From positions 2,542,001 to 2,606,000 of the forward strand of contig NZ_LR882035.1 of NCBI RefSeq assembly GCF_904528075.1: a stretch of 64,000 bases of DNA, written 5' to 3'. Both the position numbers and the translations under genes were made by a program. The notes under the pieces are model-generated. The model worked only from the letters and a program-made list of their open reading frames with translations. It made no database searches and was not told the DNA's origin. The DNA comes from Agreia sp. COWG (GTDB taxonomy: Bacteria > Actinomycetota > Actinomycetes > Actinomycetales > Microbacteriaceae). The first letter of the stretch is position 1; each line of letters begins with the position of its first letter. Positions 1 to 7,498 of the stretch are shown here, one piece after another.

Positions 1-1
1 G

Positions 2-193
2 TGTCTCCGTGGATGTGGAATCGTGGCGGCGGTCCCGGAAGGCCGTCAGACCCGATACGAGATTGCGGACCCACACCTGACCAGGTCCCTGCTCAGTTTG
101 GTGGATGTTGTTCTGGCGGTTGAGGACGGAACGGGGTGTGCGGACGAGAACTGTGATGTGCCGCTGTGTTGTGGAAACGGGAGCGAAGCGTGA
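2..193 (+). CDS. cmtR: ArsR/SmtB-family metalloregulator, CmtR type (5' end missing)
   Basis: Only the C-terminal 63 residues lie in the window. They read CLRGCGIVAAVPEGRQTRYE, then an ADPHLTRSLL helix and a tail with four more cysteines (GCADENC and PLCC). The C-x3-C in the recognition-helix region and C-terminal cysteines are the ligand pattern known for the Cd/Pb sensor CmtR. The stop TGA (191-193) overlaps the GTG start of the ATPase gene, so the two are translationally coupled, as in the cmtR-ctpG arrangement of mycobacteria. It is closely similar to the second regulator at 13642-13962, which lacks the C-terminal cysteines. Metal identity is inferred. Confidence 0.8.
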   Translation, partial: CLRGCGIVAAVPEGRQTRYEIADPHLTRSLLSLVDVVLAVEDGTGCADENCDVPLCCGNGSEA

Positions 194-2259
194 GCAAGGA
201 ATGCTGCGGGCCGGACGAGCCCACCGGTCTGTCCGTCGGTGGTCGGACTGCGCTGAGTTTCGGAACACCGCGCACGCCTGGCCAGGCGACACAGTGCGCA
301 CACGAAGGCGATGAGCGCGACAGTCACGCCCACGACCACGGCGAGCATGGTCCTGACGAACATTCGGATGATGAACACGACCATGGCGATGGTGATGAAC
401 TGTCGGCGTGGTGGAAGGACCGTAATATTCTCGTTCCTCTCGCCGCCGGTGTGCTTCTGGCCGTGGGGTGCGTCCTGGAGTGGACCGGCCTCGACCTGGT
501 AAGCACAATCGTGTTAGCCATGAGTCTGATCGCGGGCGGATCGACCTTCGTTCCCGGAGCGGTTCACAGACTCCTGCGCCGCCGCTTGGGAGTGGGGCTG
601 CTGATGACGATCGCGGCGGTCGGCGCGGTACTTCTCGGTCATATCGGTGAAGCTGCAGCGCTGGCTTTCTTGTTCTCGATCGCAGAGGCGCTCGAAGACC
701 GGGCGATGGATCGGGCCAAGAACGGCCTCCGGGCTTTGCTGTCACTGATTCCTGAATCCGCGACGATCTCGCGTCTGTCCGGACCTGAACAGGTACCCGC
801 GGCCGAGATCCAGGAACTCGACATCCTGATCGTGAAAGCAGGCGAACGAGTCGCGACGGACGGGGTAGTGACGTCGGGACGGAGCAGCATCGACGCATCG
901 GCGATCACCGGCGAGTCGATCCCCGTCGAGGTCGGGCCAGGCGATTCCGTGCCCGCGGGTGCGATCAATGGCTCCGGCAGCCTCCAGATCGAAGCAACCG
1001 CGGATGGCCGCGACAATTCGCTGACAACGATCGTACGACTCGTGGAGCAAGCTCAGGTCCGTAAGGGCGAGCGTGCTCGCCTCGCCGACCGGATCGCCCG
1101 CCCGCTTGTGCCGATCGTTCTGATCGTTGCCGGCTTGGTCGCTGTCTTCGGGCTGATCGTGGGAGATCCTGTGACCTGGACTGAGCGAGCGTTGGTCGTC
1201 CTCGTCGCAGCGTCGCCGTGTGCTCTGGCAATCGCAGTACCCGTGACTGTCATCTCCGCGATTGGGGCGGCGAGCCGCTTCGGGGTGGTCATCAAATCTG
1301 GTGAGGCATTCGAGCAGCTCGGCGCCATTCAGCTTGTGGCGTTCGATAAGACGGGCACTCTGACGCGGAACCGCCCTGAGGTCGTCAGCGTGGAGACAAA
1401 TGGCGCGGCAGACCCCTCTCAGGTGGTCGATGTGGCGGCCGCGCTCGAGGCGCACAGCACCCATCCGCTCGCTGCTGCCATCCTCGCTAAGCAACCGCAA
1501 CCGTCCGTTGCCACGGACGTAACGGAGTTCCCGGGCCAGGGCGTTTCCGGCAGGATGGGCGCCTCCCTTGTCCGGATCGGGAGCCCCCGCTGGGTGACTC
1601 CTGGCCCACTATCGACCCGCTGCGAGGCCTTAGAGGGCGAAGGCATGACGGTCATCGTCGTCGAGGTCGACGGCGAACCGGTCGGGCTCGTCGGTATCCG
1701 TGACGAGCTGAAGCCCGAAGCTGCCGCGGCGATCGCGCAGCTCGGCAAACAAGGCATCCGTACGGTGATGCTCACGGGTGACAATGAGCGGACCGCGAAA
1801 GCTCTGGCGGGGCAGGCGGGGATCGCCGAGTACCGGGCCGAGCAGATGCCCGCCGATAAGGCCGCGGCGATTGAGGCTTACCGGGCAGACCAGCGGACGG
1901 CGATGATCGGGGACGGTATCAACGACGCTCCCGCTCTGGCCGCCGCGGATGTGGGAATTGCGATGGGAGCGACCGGGTCGGCCGCGGCGATCGAGTCGGC
2001 TGATGTTGCGTTCACCGGCACGGATCTGCGGTTGATTCCACAGGCTCTCGCCCATGCCCGCCGGGGTCGCCGGATCATGACTGGAAACATTGTGCTGGCT
2101 CTGGCGATCATCATCGTGCTGTTCCCGCTCGCGTTATTCGGTGTGCTGGGTCTGGCGGGTGTCGTGCTGGTGCATGAGGTCGCAGAGGTCGTTGTGATCG
2201 CCAATGGGCTCCGGGCGGCACGCGGCCGCGTCGTACTGCCGTCCCTCGTTACTGGATGA
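190..2259 (+). CDS. Heavy-metal P1B-type ATPase with SPC transport motif
   Basis: Exports a soft or transition divalent metal across the cytoplasmic membrane using ATP. The GTG at 190 is chosen because it overlaps the upstream stop (GTGA) and has GGGAG before it; an in-frame ATG at 166 would overlap the regulator. In the 689 residues: a His/Asp-rich N-terminus (about residues 38-66) instead of a CxxC HMA domain, TGES near 239, SPC near 342, the phosphorylated Asp in DKTGT near 386, His-Pro near 423, GDGIND near 574 and HEVAEVVVIANGLR near 662. SPC and the lack of an HMA domain resemble the P1B-4 group, but its usual HEGG-type last-helix motif is replaced by HEVAEV. The regulator suggests Cd/Pb/Zn; the helix motif suggests Co/Zn/Cd. 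Specificity is unresolved. Confidence 0.9.
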   Translation: MSKECCGPDEPTGLSVGGRTALSFGTPRTPGQATQCAHEGDERDSHAHDHGEHGPDEHSDDEHDHGDGDELSAWWKDRNILVPLAAGVLLAVGCVLEWTGLDLVSTIVLAMSLIAGGSTFVPGAVHRLLRRRLGVGLLMTIAAVGAVLLGHIGEAAALAFLFSIAEALEDRAMDRAKNGLRALLSLIPESATISRLSGPEQVPAAEIQELDILIVKAGERVATDGVVTSGRSSIDASAITGESIPVEVGPGDSVPAGAINGSGSLQIEATADGRDNSLTTIVRLVEQAQVRKGERARLADRIARPLVPIVLIVAGLVAVFGLIVGDPVTWTERALVVLVAASPCALAIAVPVTVISAIGAASRFGVVIKSGEAFEQLGAIQLVAFDKTGTLTRNRPEVVSVETNGAADPSQVVDVAAALEAHSTHPLAAAILAKQPQPSVATDVTEFPGQGVSGRMGASLVRIGSPRWVTPGPLSTRCEALEGEGMTVIVVEVDGEPVGLVGIRDELKPEAAAAIAQLGKQGIRTVMLTGDNERTAKALAGQAGIAEYRAEQMPADKAAAIEAYRADQRTAMIGDGINDAPALAAADVGIAMGATGSAAAIESADVAFTGTDLRLIPQALAHARRGRRIMTGNIVLALAIIIVLFPLALFGVLGLAGVVLVHEVAEVVVIANGLRAARGRVVLPSLVTG

Positions 2260-2286
2260 GTTGCTGTGCTGAGTAGTGCGCACGTG

Positions 2287-2311
2287 ATGGTTCAGGATTA
2301 TTTGTATAGTC
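2287..2311 (+). repeat. 25-bp repeated motif, copy A (lspA promoter)
   Basis: This 25-bp stretch begins ATGGTTCAG and ends TATAGTC. It matches 5396-5420 at 22 of 25 positions, all three differences being transitions. It contains the TATAGT hexamer that places +1 at the lspA start. It could be a regulator site or a common ancestral promoter. Confidence 0.55.
2305..2310 (+). promoter_or_regulatory. -10 hexamer of a probable leaderless lspA transcript
   Basis: TATAGT lies six bases before the in-frame GTG at 2317, so transcription would begin at the start codon. I see no convincing -35 hexamer at 16-18 bp, which suggests dependence on a regulator. The same geometry occurs before the arsR-type gene (13962) and the CDF gene (14034). 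Confidence 0.5.
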
Positions 2312-2316
2312 GTCGA

Positions 2317-2844
2317 GTGACCCACCTGCTATCCACTCTTCCTCGTCGGCGTTTCGTCGGTGCCCTCGTCGCGATACTCGTCGTTGTGATCGGCGTGTTT
2401 GCAGATCAACTCGTCAAGGAGTGGGCTATTGAAGCCCTCCCAGATAGCCCGCCCATCGAAATCCTTCCTACTTTTAGCCTCGATTTGGTATTCAATCCAG
2501 GTGTCGCCTTCGGCATGGGAGCCGATTTGGGACCTCTGGTCGGTGTCATTCTCATCGGAATCTTGATTTCGTTGACATTCTGGCTCGCGGTGCTCGTGTG
2601 GCGTGGGAACCATCTGGTGGACACGCTTCTCCTTTCGGTCGTTCTGGCAGGCGGCGTCGGGAATGTCATCGACAGGGTCTCGCGCGCTCCGGATAGCGCT
2701 CCGCTGACAGGTGAAGTGGTCGACTATCTGGCGGTGTCGTGGTTTGCAATTTTCAACCTCGCCGACATCTTTGCGGTCGGTGGAGTGCTTGCGTGGATCG
2801 TTGTTGTGATGGCTCGTTCCCGCCGCCTGAGTGTCGACGAGTGA
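2317..2844 (+). CDS. lspA: Lipoprotein signal peptidase (signal peptidase II)
   Basis: Membrane aspartyl protease that removes the signal peptide from diacylglyceryl-modified prolipoproteins. The 175-residue product has four hydrophobic segments and the family motifs FNPGVAFG, GNVIDRV (first catalytic Asp) and FNLADIF (second catalytic Asp). I chose the GTG at 2317 because it sits directly after a -10 hexamer; upstream in-frame codons would add residues inside the promoter motif. It follows the P1B ATPase after 57 bp. Extra lspA genes beside cadmium ATPases are known from other Gram-positive mobile elements. This is probably a second copy alongside a chromosomal lspA elsewhere, and its likely clients here are the two island lipoproteins. 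Confidence 0.93.
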   Translation: MTHLLSTLPRRRFVGALVAILVVVIGVFADQLVKEWAIEALPDSPPIEILPTFSLDLVFNPGVAFGMGADLGPLVGVILIGILISLTFWLAVLVWRGNHLVDTLLLSVVLAGGVGNVIDRVSRAPDSAPLTGEVVDYLAVSWFAIFNLADIFAVGGVLAWIVVVMARSRRLSVDE

Positions 2845-3171
2845 TCGCATCGCCGCCGAGCTCCACGGGTGGGCTGTCATAGCCGTGTTTGCTATCCGCA
2901 GGCTTCTAATTCTGGTGCCTGGGCGTGTGCGCAACACCACTTATGAAGTTCTTCGAGGACGATGATCATGAGCACCATGGTCGCGTGGCCCCGGACGCGT
3001 CAATTCGTCTGAGCCCTAGGGCTCATCTCCCGCAGTTGGCAACAACTCATGGATATATCAACCCAATTCGGGCCCAGTAGGGCACTCTAAGCCGGACCCA
3101 TCTCGTGCTTTCGACGTGTCCGGGAGAGGGGGGCACCTTAGGCGAGAGCCATTTGGGGGTCAGAACGGGAG
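2845..3171. other. 327-bp gap, one doubtful 45-codon ORF
   Basis: No convincing gene. On + an ORF at 2943-3080 (45 residues, beginning MKFFEDDDHEHHGR) has a metal-binding-looking acidic/His start but no ribosome binding site and no family I recognise. CCTAGGGCTC around 3014 may form a short hairpin. The gap separates the + strand ATPase/lspA unit from a convergent minus-strand unit. Confidence 0.4.
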
Positions 3172-3336
3172 TTAGCCGTGGGTGTGGTGTTCTCGTTCGT
3201 CTCGACCTGGTCGAAGCGCGATCCAGAGTCCGCAGCGCCGGCAGATGAAAGCGGCACCTCCTTCAAGCGCGTGGAGTTGGTGTCGTTTGAAGTGCCTGCC
3301 GCAGCAGGAGCAAGTGAGGATTGAATCATCGTTCAT
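3172..3336 (-). CDS. 54-residue zinc-ribbon protein
   Basis: Short gene on the minus strand, 54 residues, starting MNDDSILTCSCCGRHFKRH. It has two cysteine pairs (CSCC near 9-12 and CRRC near 32-35) about 20 residues apart, which is zinc-ribbon spacing, and ends in a HHTHG tail that could also bind metal. The ATG at 3336 overlaps the last codons of the thioredoxin-fold gene upstream (stop at 3326-3328), so translation is probably coupled. The Cys pattern, the overlap and the lack of any competing frame argue that it is real. Function unknown; a small transcription or metal-handling accessory protein is possible. Confidence 0.6.
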   Translation of the reverse strand: MNDDSILTCSCCGRHFKRHQLHALEGGAAFICRRCGLWIALRPGRDEREHHTHG

Positions 3337-3637
3337 GGGAGGTGATTGCGTCGATGAGCTGCTTGGTTGTTGGGAGTCCCGCTATCCCTGTGGGGGTGAA
3401 GTAGATGCGGCAGGCAAGATCTGTCGTCCTCCCGCCGGCCTCAAACAGGTCCTGTCCATCGAGGATGAATGTTGGGGAGCCGGCGAAGGGAACCCGGGAT
3501 GCATCGTCGGAGCTGGCGATGAGACGGTATTCGACGGACGTGTCACTGTGCCCGGTGGCAGTAAGGGCGTCTTCGAGACGGTGGCCGGCTTCGATCCAGT
3601 TCGGGCAGGCATCGATGTGGAGGATCTCGAGAATCAT
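3326..3637 (-). CDS. Thioredoxin-fold protein with a single N-terminal cysteine
   Basis: A protein of 103 residues beginning MILEILHIDACPNWIEAGHR. The beta-alpha start with CPxW, and GSPTFILDG, which contains the cis-proline typical of thioredoxin-like folds, place it with small thioredoxin/glutaredoxin-like proteins. Only one Cys is present at the active position, plus one later (LACRIY), so it is not a classical CxxC reductase. An AGGAGG lies 12 bases before this ATG and directly abuts another in-frame ATG at 3649, so 3637 is preferred. It lies immediately after the remnant of a transposition gene and overlaps the zinc-ribbon gene. A role with mercury, copper or thiols would be a guess. Confidence 0.65.
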   Translation of the reverse strand: MILEILHIDACPNWIEAGHRLEDALTATGHSDTSVEYRLIASSDDASRVPFAGSPTFILDGQDLFEAGGRTTDLACRIYFTPTGIAGLPTTKQLIDAITSHER

Positions 3638-3645
3638 GCACCTGA

Positions 3646-3835
3646 TCATCCTCCTGAAAGGGACTCGGCACCACGGTACTGCGGGCGGGTGCGGGCCAGG
3701 CAGTAGGAGTCTGCGCCGGTTTCGATGATGGTGAGGGTGTCGACGATCGCAACCCAGAGTCTGGGGTCGGTGAAGATCTTGGTCCAGGCGGAGAAGGACT
3801 CCTTGGACGCGATCGCGATGGAGATATTCTCAACT
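3646..3835 (-). pseudogene. istB: Remnant of an IS21-type IstB ATP-binding protein
   Basis: The minus-strand reading contains ASKESFSAWTKIFTDPRL and then IIETGADSYCLARTR. In intact IstB proteins a 'SN-x-FxxWxxxFxDxxxxxAxxDRL...' segment is followed by IIxTGxDSYRL, so this is the C-terminal end, with a few residues lost between the two blocks. Nothing of the Walker motifs or the N-terminus remains, and no IstA is seen. The fragment stops at 3646-3648, overlapping a potential ATG of the thioredoxin-fold gene. It records a past IS21-family insertion. Confidence 0.6.
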
Positions 3836-3983
3836 CCCGAAGTGGGTTCCGCTTAGAGTGCCCTGGTGGTTCCCGCTAACGCTGCCAGAGTCAACTAGCG
3901 CATCGTGAATGACATCGTCGGTGATCATCATGTGCGACGGCGAAGGGCGTGTCCCATAGTGGCCGGTGTGGGCAGCCGGTTCG

Positions 3984-4430
3984 TTAGCAGACAGCGGTCG
4001 CGTCGGCCAGGGATGTTTCGAGTTGGGTGTTCAACTCGTTTATTCGGGTTGTATCTGGTGTTTGTCCGGCCTGTATTGCTTGTGCCTGTTCTATGAGCCC
4101 GTCGACGGCGGCGCTTGCTGCACTCGTGGCGGCGTTATATTTCGTGTTCGATGCATCGTCGGCGAGTATCTGCATTCCTCCCGTATCAAGAAGGACCTTC
4201 GCCGCCTGCAAGTTCTTTTCGGCGGCGGCCGCATCGATAGGAATGTCTGTGACTGCATTTCGGACGTCGGAGGACACTTGCTCAATTGCGGGGGTGATGA
4301 TGCTGCACGCGGCGGCAGCCGCTCGGTTCGTGGCGATCTCCGCCGCTGAAGAGCATCCAGCCAGTAGGGTTCCCAGGAGCAATGCGCCGCTGAGCGCAAC
4401 AGCGAAACGGCCTTGTTGGGAAATGAACAT
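3984..4430 (-). CDS. Small lipoprotein, helical, unknown function
   Basis: 148 residues: a basic start, a hydrophobic helix and the lipobox LLAGC (Cys near 26), so it is a predicted lipid-anchored extracytoplasmic protein and a substrate for Lgt and the nearby LspA/Lnt. The mature part is Ala-rich and helical, with Cys at the far C-terminus (ADATAVC) and one near residue 42, which could form a disulfide through the island DsbA-like protein. GAAAG/AAG lies before the ATG. I do not recognise the family. Confidence 0.75.
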   Translation of the reverse strand: MFISQQGRFAVALSGALLLGTLLAGCSSAAEIATNRAAAAACSIITPAIEQVSSDVRNAVTDIPIDAAAAEKNLQAAKVLLDTGGMQILADDASNTKYNAATSAASAAVDGLIEQAQAIQAGQTPDTTRINELNTQLETSLADATAVC

Positions 4431-4545
4431 TATCCACTTCTTTCGTTGAGGTGAGTCGATGAGAGCACGGGTCGCCCCTCACTCATGGGTGTCCTCACGA
4501 TCCGTCCGTCAGGCTCTGTCACGTGCGGGTTGTTCGTGGTCGTGG

Positions 4546-4824
4546 TTACCCAAAGAGGTCCCCAAGCCAGGATTCACGACCTCGCTTTTTTTGCCCATTG
4601 TGTGAACTGCGGTCGTCACTGTGCTCGCGTCGCCTGGCCGGGTCATGGCTCCCGCGGTCGTCTCGGCCGTAAATCGGTTCCGTTTGGGTGGAGGTGGAGC
4701 GCTCGATGATTTTGTCGAGCTCGCCTCGGTCAAGCCATACGCCCCGGCATTGGGGGCAATAGTCGATTTCGATTCCTTCCCTGTTGGACATGACCAGAGT
4801 TGATGCGTCGATCGGGCATTTCAC
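4546..4824 (-). CDS. zf-TFIIB domain protein
   Basis: 92 residues. It begins MKCPIDASTLVMSNREGIEI, followed by YCPQCRGVWLDRGELDKII, the typical zf-TFIIB (PF13453) fold with CPxD...CPxCxGxWLDxGEL. After the zinc-binding half comes a charged, disordered tail and a WLGDLFG end that resembles the C-terminal peptide found in many members. The GTG start (4824) overlaps the stop of the upstream membrane-protein gene (GTGA) and has GGAG eight bases before it. The role of these proteins is not known. Confidence 0.85.
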   Translation of the reverse strand: MKCPIDASTLVMSNREGIEIDYCPQCRGVWLDRGELDKIIERSTSTQTEPIYGRDDRGSHDPARRREHSDDRSSHNGQKKRGRESWLGDLFG

Positions 4825-5321
4825 GGCAGATTCTCCTTCGGGGCGGGTGAGTTGGTGTCGGCAAGGTGGGGTGAGCTAAGGAGGCGTTCAAGCGCGTCCG
4901 GGTGGCGAGTGGAGATCAGCCAGTACGGCGTCGGATCGTTCGGGTCGACGATGGATATACGGACGACCGGCTTTACCCACCCTCGGATGCATAACCAGGC
5001 CCGAGCATCGAGAGCGGTTCCGCGTTGCACTGTGGCCGCGTCACCCCGATAGCTCTGAATGTCACCAACGAATTCTCGGGGAATGGTGGCACGGCCGACA
5101 GTGAGAACGGTCGAGGAAACGGTGATTTTAGGTGCCGTGACCACGAACAAGGCGATGACGCCCAAATACAGAACGAGCCCGACCGTAATGCCGACACCAA
5201 GTCCAGTGATTCCGCCCTGAGGCTTAATCGGTATGAATACGACGATGCTGGCAGGGATGACCAGTGCGATGAACACGAACATTGATGGAGCTGGATAAAG
5301 CCTCTCTTGATACAAAGTCAT
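4821..5321 (-). CDS. DUF3093-like two-helix membrane protein
   Basis: 166 residues: two closely spaced N-terminal membrane helices (about 12-32 and 38-60), then a soluble beta-rich domain with TVGRATIPREFVGDI and a C-terminal LISTRHPDALERLL segment. The length, the two-helix start and the RHPD-x-L-xxL end resemble DUF3093 proteins of actinobacteria, where the last motif is strongly conserved. It overlaps the zf-TFIIB gene by GTGA and lies 106 bp after the M23 peptidase. The repeated 25-bp motif (5396-5420) sits between, so it may have its own promoter. Confidence 0.7.
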   Translation of the reverse strand: MTLYQERLYPAPSMFVFIALVIPASIVVFIPIKPQGGITGLGVGITVGLVLYLGVIALFVVTAPKITVSSTVLTVGRATIPREFVGDIQSYRGDAATVQRGTALDARAWLCIRGWVKPVVRISIVDPNDPTPYWLISTRHPDALERLLSSPHLADTNSPAPKENLP

Positions 5322-5395
5322 GCGAGAGACACCGCCTTCGAGCCTGGTGTTGAGGTGACACTCATCCTGGCGTCCATGACCACACGGTAGTTCAC

Positions 5396-5420
5396 ATGGT
5401 TCAGAATTATCTGTACAGTC
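5396..5420 (+). repeat. 25-bp repeated motif, copy B
   Basis: Second copy of the motif found at 2287-2311, with three transitions. It includes an 8-bp palindrome CTGTACAG. It lies downstream of the M23 stop and 75 bp upstream of the DUF3093-like start. Its plus-strand -10-like TACAGT leads only to a four-codon ORF, so any action here may be on the minus strand. Confidence 0.5.
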
Positions 5421-5427
5421 ATGGTTG

Positions 5428-6705
5428 TCACCTGAGCGGTGCGCCGCGGGCAGCCATGAACGCCGCTGGGTCGACGCGTGAGCCATCGATGCTTACTTCG
5501 TAGTGGAGGTGGCAGCCGGTGGAGACGCCTGTAGTGCCCGCCAAGGAGATCAGTTGGCCCGCAACGACCGATTCGCCCGAACCGACGAGAAGTTGGCTGT
5601 TGTGGGCGTAGCTGGTTTGTACGCCGGCGCCGTGGCTGAGTTGTACCCAGTTGCCGAACCCTCCGAACCAGCCGGCGTAGTTCACCGTGCCAGTAGCTGC
5701 AGCGTAGACGGGGGTGCCGCATCCGGCACCGAGGTCGGCGCCGTTGTGGAAGGTGCTTGCACCCGCGGTGGGCGCAATTCGGGGGCCGTACCCGTCGGAC
5801 ATTCGGCCGCTGACGGGTCGCGTCCACCCTTGGTCTGAGAGCTGGCCGCTATCGAGCTGCGGGTACCCGCCGTTCGAGGCTGCAGCCGCGGCGGCCGCTG
5901 CCGCCGCTGCTTCGGCTGCTGCACGGCGGACTTCTTCTCCGCGGGTGTAGTCAGCTTCGGTGGCTTGCCGATTCTCGGTGAGTACAGCTAGTTGGGCTTT
6001 GAGGGTTTCGGAGTTCTGTAGTTGGGCTGCTCGTTGCGCTTCCACTTCTTGGGAGGCGGCGATGGCGGCATCCATAGCCGTTTGCGCATCGTCGGCCAAC
6101 CGGGCCCGTTCGGATTCGGCAACGACGGCTTGGTCTGTGAGTGCTTGCGCGGTGTTGCTAGCGGTTTCCGCTGCCACGTACATGTCGTTGACGCTTTGCG
6201 ACAGGCGAGATGCGGTGGCAAGTCGTCCGAGGAAGTCTTCCGTGTTATCACCGGACAGCAGTACTTGAGCCGTTAGTTGATCGGCTCCCCCCACTTTGAC
6301 AAGCGAGGAGACGAGTTGACCAACCGTTGCGCGGGCGCTGTCTGCCTCGACTTGTGCAGCAGAGGCCTGCTCCGCGAGGTCGCGTGCTTCCGCGCCCGCT
6401 TCATCGAGAGCGAGCTGTGCAATCTCCCACTCATCGGTGAGATCGATGGAGAGTTGTTGGGCTTGAGCGAGGTCGGATTCGATCTGTGCGATCAGGGTCG
6501 TGATTTCAGTTATCTGACCCTGTTTCGAGGACTCGTCGGAGCGGGCAGCCTCGACCTCGGACCAACTCGGGAAATCTTCTGCCGCGACCGCTGCAGGGGT
6601 GGTGGTCAGTCCGATCAGCAAGGTCGTAGCGACGACCAGGGCAGTGACGTTTTGGGGCCGGCGCCGCGGTACTCCGCGACCGGGCCTGGGCATAGATGTT
6701 GCCAT
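5428..6705 (-). CDS. M23 endopeptidase with coiled-coil domain (island copy 1)
   Basis: Secreted or envelope-attached peptidoglycan hydrolase of the LytM/NlpD kind, 425 residues. A signal peptide (cleavage near AAVAAEDFPSW) is followed by a long coiled coil (about 45-250), an Ala-rich linker and a C-terminal M23 domain with HNGAD (zinc ligands His, Asp), a SYAHN segment and GCHLHYE (HxH). All metal ligands are present, so it should be active. The ATG at 6705 is chosen because it gives a signal peptide. It is clearly related to the core-genome protein at 60065-61405, which shares the FPSW/YPSW start, the coiled coil and the QNRQATExDY motif. A small two-helix membrane protein gene precedes it by 65 bp. 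Confidence 0.92.
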   Translation of the reverse strand: MATSMPRPGRGVPRRRPQNVTALVVATTLLIGLTTTPAAVAAEDFPSWSEVEAARSDESSKQGQITEITTLIAQIESDLAQAQQLSIDLTDEWEIAQLALDEAGAEARDLAEQASAAQVEADSARATVGQLVSSLVKVGGADQLTAQVLLSGDNTEDFLGRLATASRLSQSVNDMYVAAETASNTAQALTDQAVVAESERARLADDAQTAMDAAIAASQEVEAQRAAQLQNSETLKAQLAVLTENRQATEADYTRGEEVRRAAAEAAAAAAAAAAASNGGYPQLDSGQLSDQGWTRPVSGRMSDGYGPRIAPTAGASTFHNGADLGAGCGTPVYAAATGTVNYAGWFGGFGNWVQLSHGAGVQTSYAHNSQLLVGSGESVVAGQLISLAGTTGVSTGCHLHYEVSIDGSRVDPAAFMAARGAPLR

Positions 6706-6710
6706 GTGTG

Positions 6711-6769
6711 TTCTACTTTCCGCTTCATAAAGGTGTGCCCATCTAGGGCGAAGATTCAGAAAAGTAGAA
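6711..6769. promoter_or_regulatory. 9-bp inverted repeat spanning the gap before M23 copy 1
   Basis: TTCTACTTT at 6711-6719 and AAAGTAGAA at 6761-6769 form a perfect 9-bp inverted repeat separated by 41 bp. It covers almost the whole gap between the small membrane-protein gene and the M23 gene. It could be an operator pair or an RNA structure; there is no T-run to make it a clear terminator. Confidence 0.35.
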
Positions 6770-6770
6770 T

Positions 6771-7154
6771 TTAGATCCGGAGCACTCCCGTGGCGTGAAG
6801 AGATCGACGGCGTAGCGGGACGTCCGGAAGCGGACCGGTGGGGGCGGTACCAAAGAGAAAGATCAGCGGTGTTCTGCGTGCGCCCCGAGCGTGCGCGAGC
6901 CACCAGAGCGTGAGTCCGAGAAGTCCCGCGCACGTCACGGCGATACTGAGGCACTCCCGGAGCCCGTTACTGTCGTGCTCCGTCATATCGCTGGGGTCAG
7001 CAGCGTCAAGCAGGGCGGTCGCCGAGGCGACGTCGATGTCGTGACTAACGGACGCTGCGTGCAGCCCTATCGCGGACAAGGCGGCCACGCAGATCGTAAA
7101 ACCAATAAGGACGGCGCGGATCACGTGGCGGCTGCGGGCCAGGACGAGGCTCAT
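6771..7154 (-). CDS. Small two-helix membrane protein, DUF6153-like
   Basis: 127 residues from the ATG giving MSLVLARSRHVIRAVLIGF. The layout is a first membrane helix (about 11-30), an acidic outside loop rich in Asp/Ser, a second helix with CLSIAVTCAGLLGLTLWW and a basic C-terminal tail. This layout matches small actinobacterial DUF6153-type proteins, but I could not verify the family. It shares its architecture with the protein at 18129-18539, and both lie just upstream of an M23 peptidase gene on the same strand. Function unknown. Confidence 0.6.
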   Translation of the reverse strand: MSLVLARSRHVIRAVLIGFTICVAALSAIGLHAASVSHDIDVASATALLDAADPSDMTEHDSNGLRECLSIAVTCAGLLGLTLWWLAHARGARRTPLIFLFGTAPTGPLPDVPLRRRSLHATGVLRI

Positions 7155-7255
7155 ACGTGTCGCAGCCTCTCCGACAGGAGGGACCCCGTCGAAGTGATTG
7201 TAAACCGTTTCGTGTACTCTCTGGGGGATTCGATTGCCATCACGAAGGGAATGTC

Positions 7256-7498
7256 GTGCCTCTTTCTTCCTCCGACAGGGAGCCGCGTCGACGGTGGGGC
7301 TCCGCCCAGTTCGCATACGTGGCTCTTGGGTTGAACGGAACCTGCCTGCTGGTTCTTTTCGCGAATCTGCTGACCCGAAATGCGTGGTGGGAGGTAGCCG
7401 TGTCGATTGCTGTCGTCTGCTTGGCCTTGGGGGCCACCGCGGGGTTTCAGTCGAGGCGGCAACGGATGAAGGAACGACGAACGATCACCGATCGTTAG
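7256..7498 (+). CDS. 80-residue membrane protein
   Basis: The GTG at 7256 follows GAAGGGA at good spacing; the longer frame from 7157 would run through the divergent promoter region. The product has a polar basic start, two membrane helices (ALGLNGTCLLVLFANLLTR, then a second from about 45-65) and a basic C-terminal tail. It diverges from the gene at 6771-7154 and overlaps the 3' end of the convergent gene at 7495. Not recognised. Confidence 0.55.
   Translation: MPLSSSDREPRRRWGSAQFAYVALGLNGTCLLVLFANLLTRNAWWEVAVSIAVVCLALGATAGFQSRRQRMKERRTITDR

Noticed and set aside
3182-3706. Plus-strand 174-codon frame over the thioredoxin-fold and zinc-ribbon genes
   Set aside because: The minus-strand frames carry meaningful motifs; the plus frame does not.
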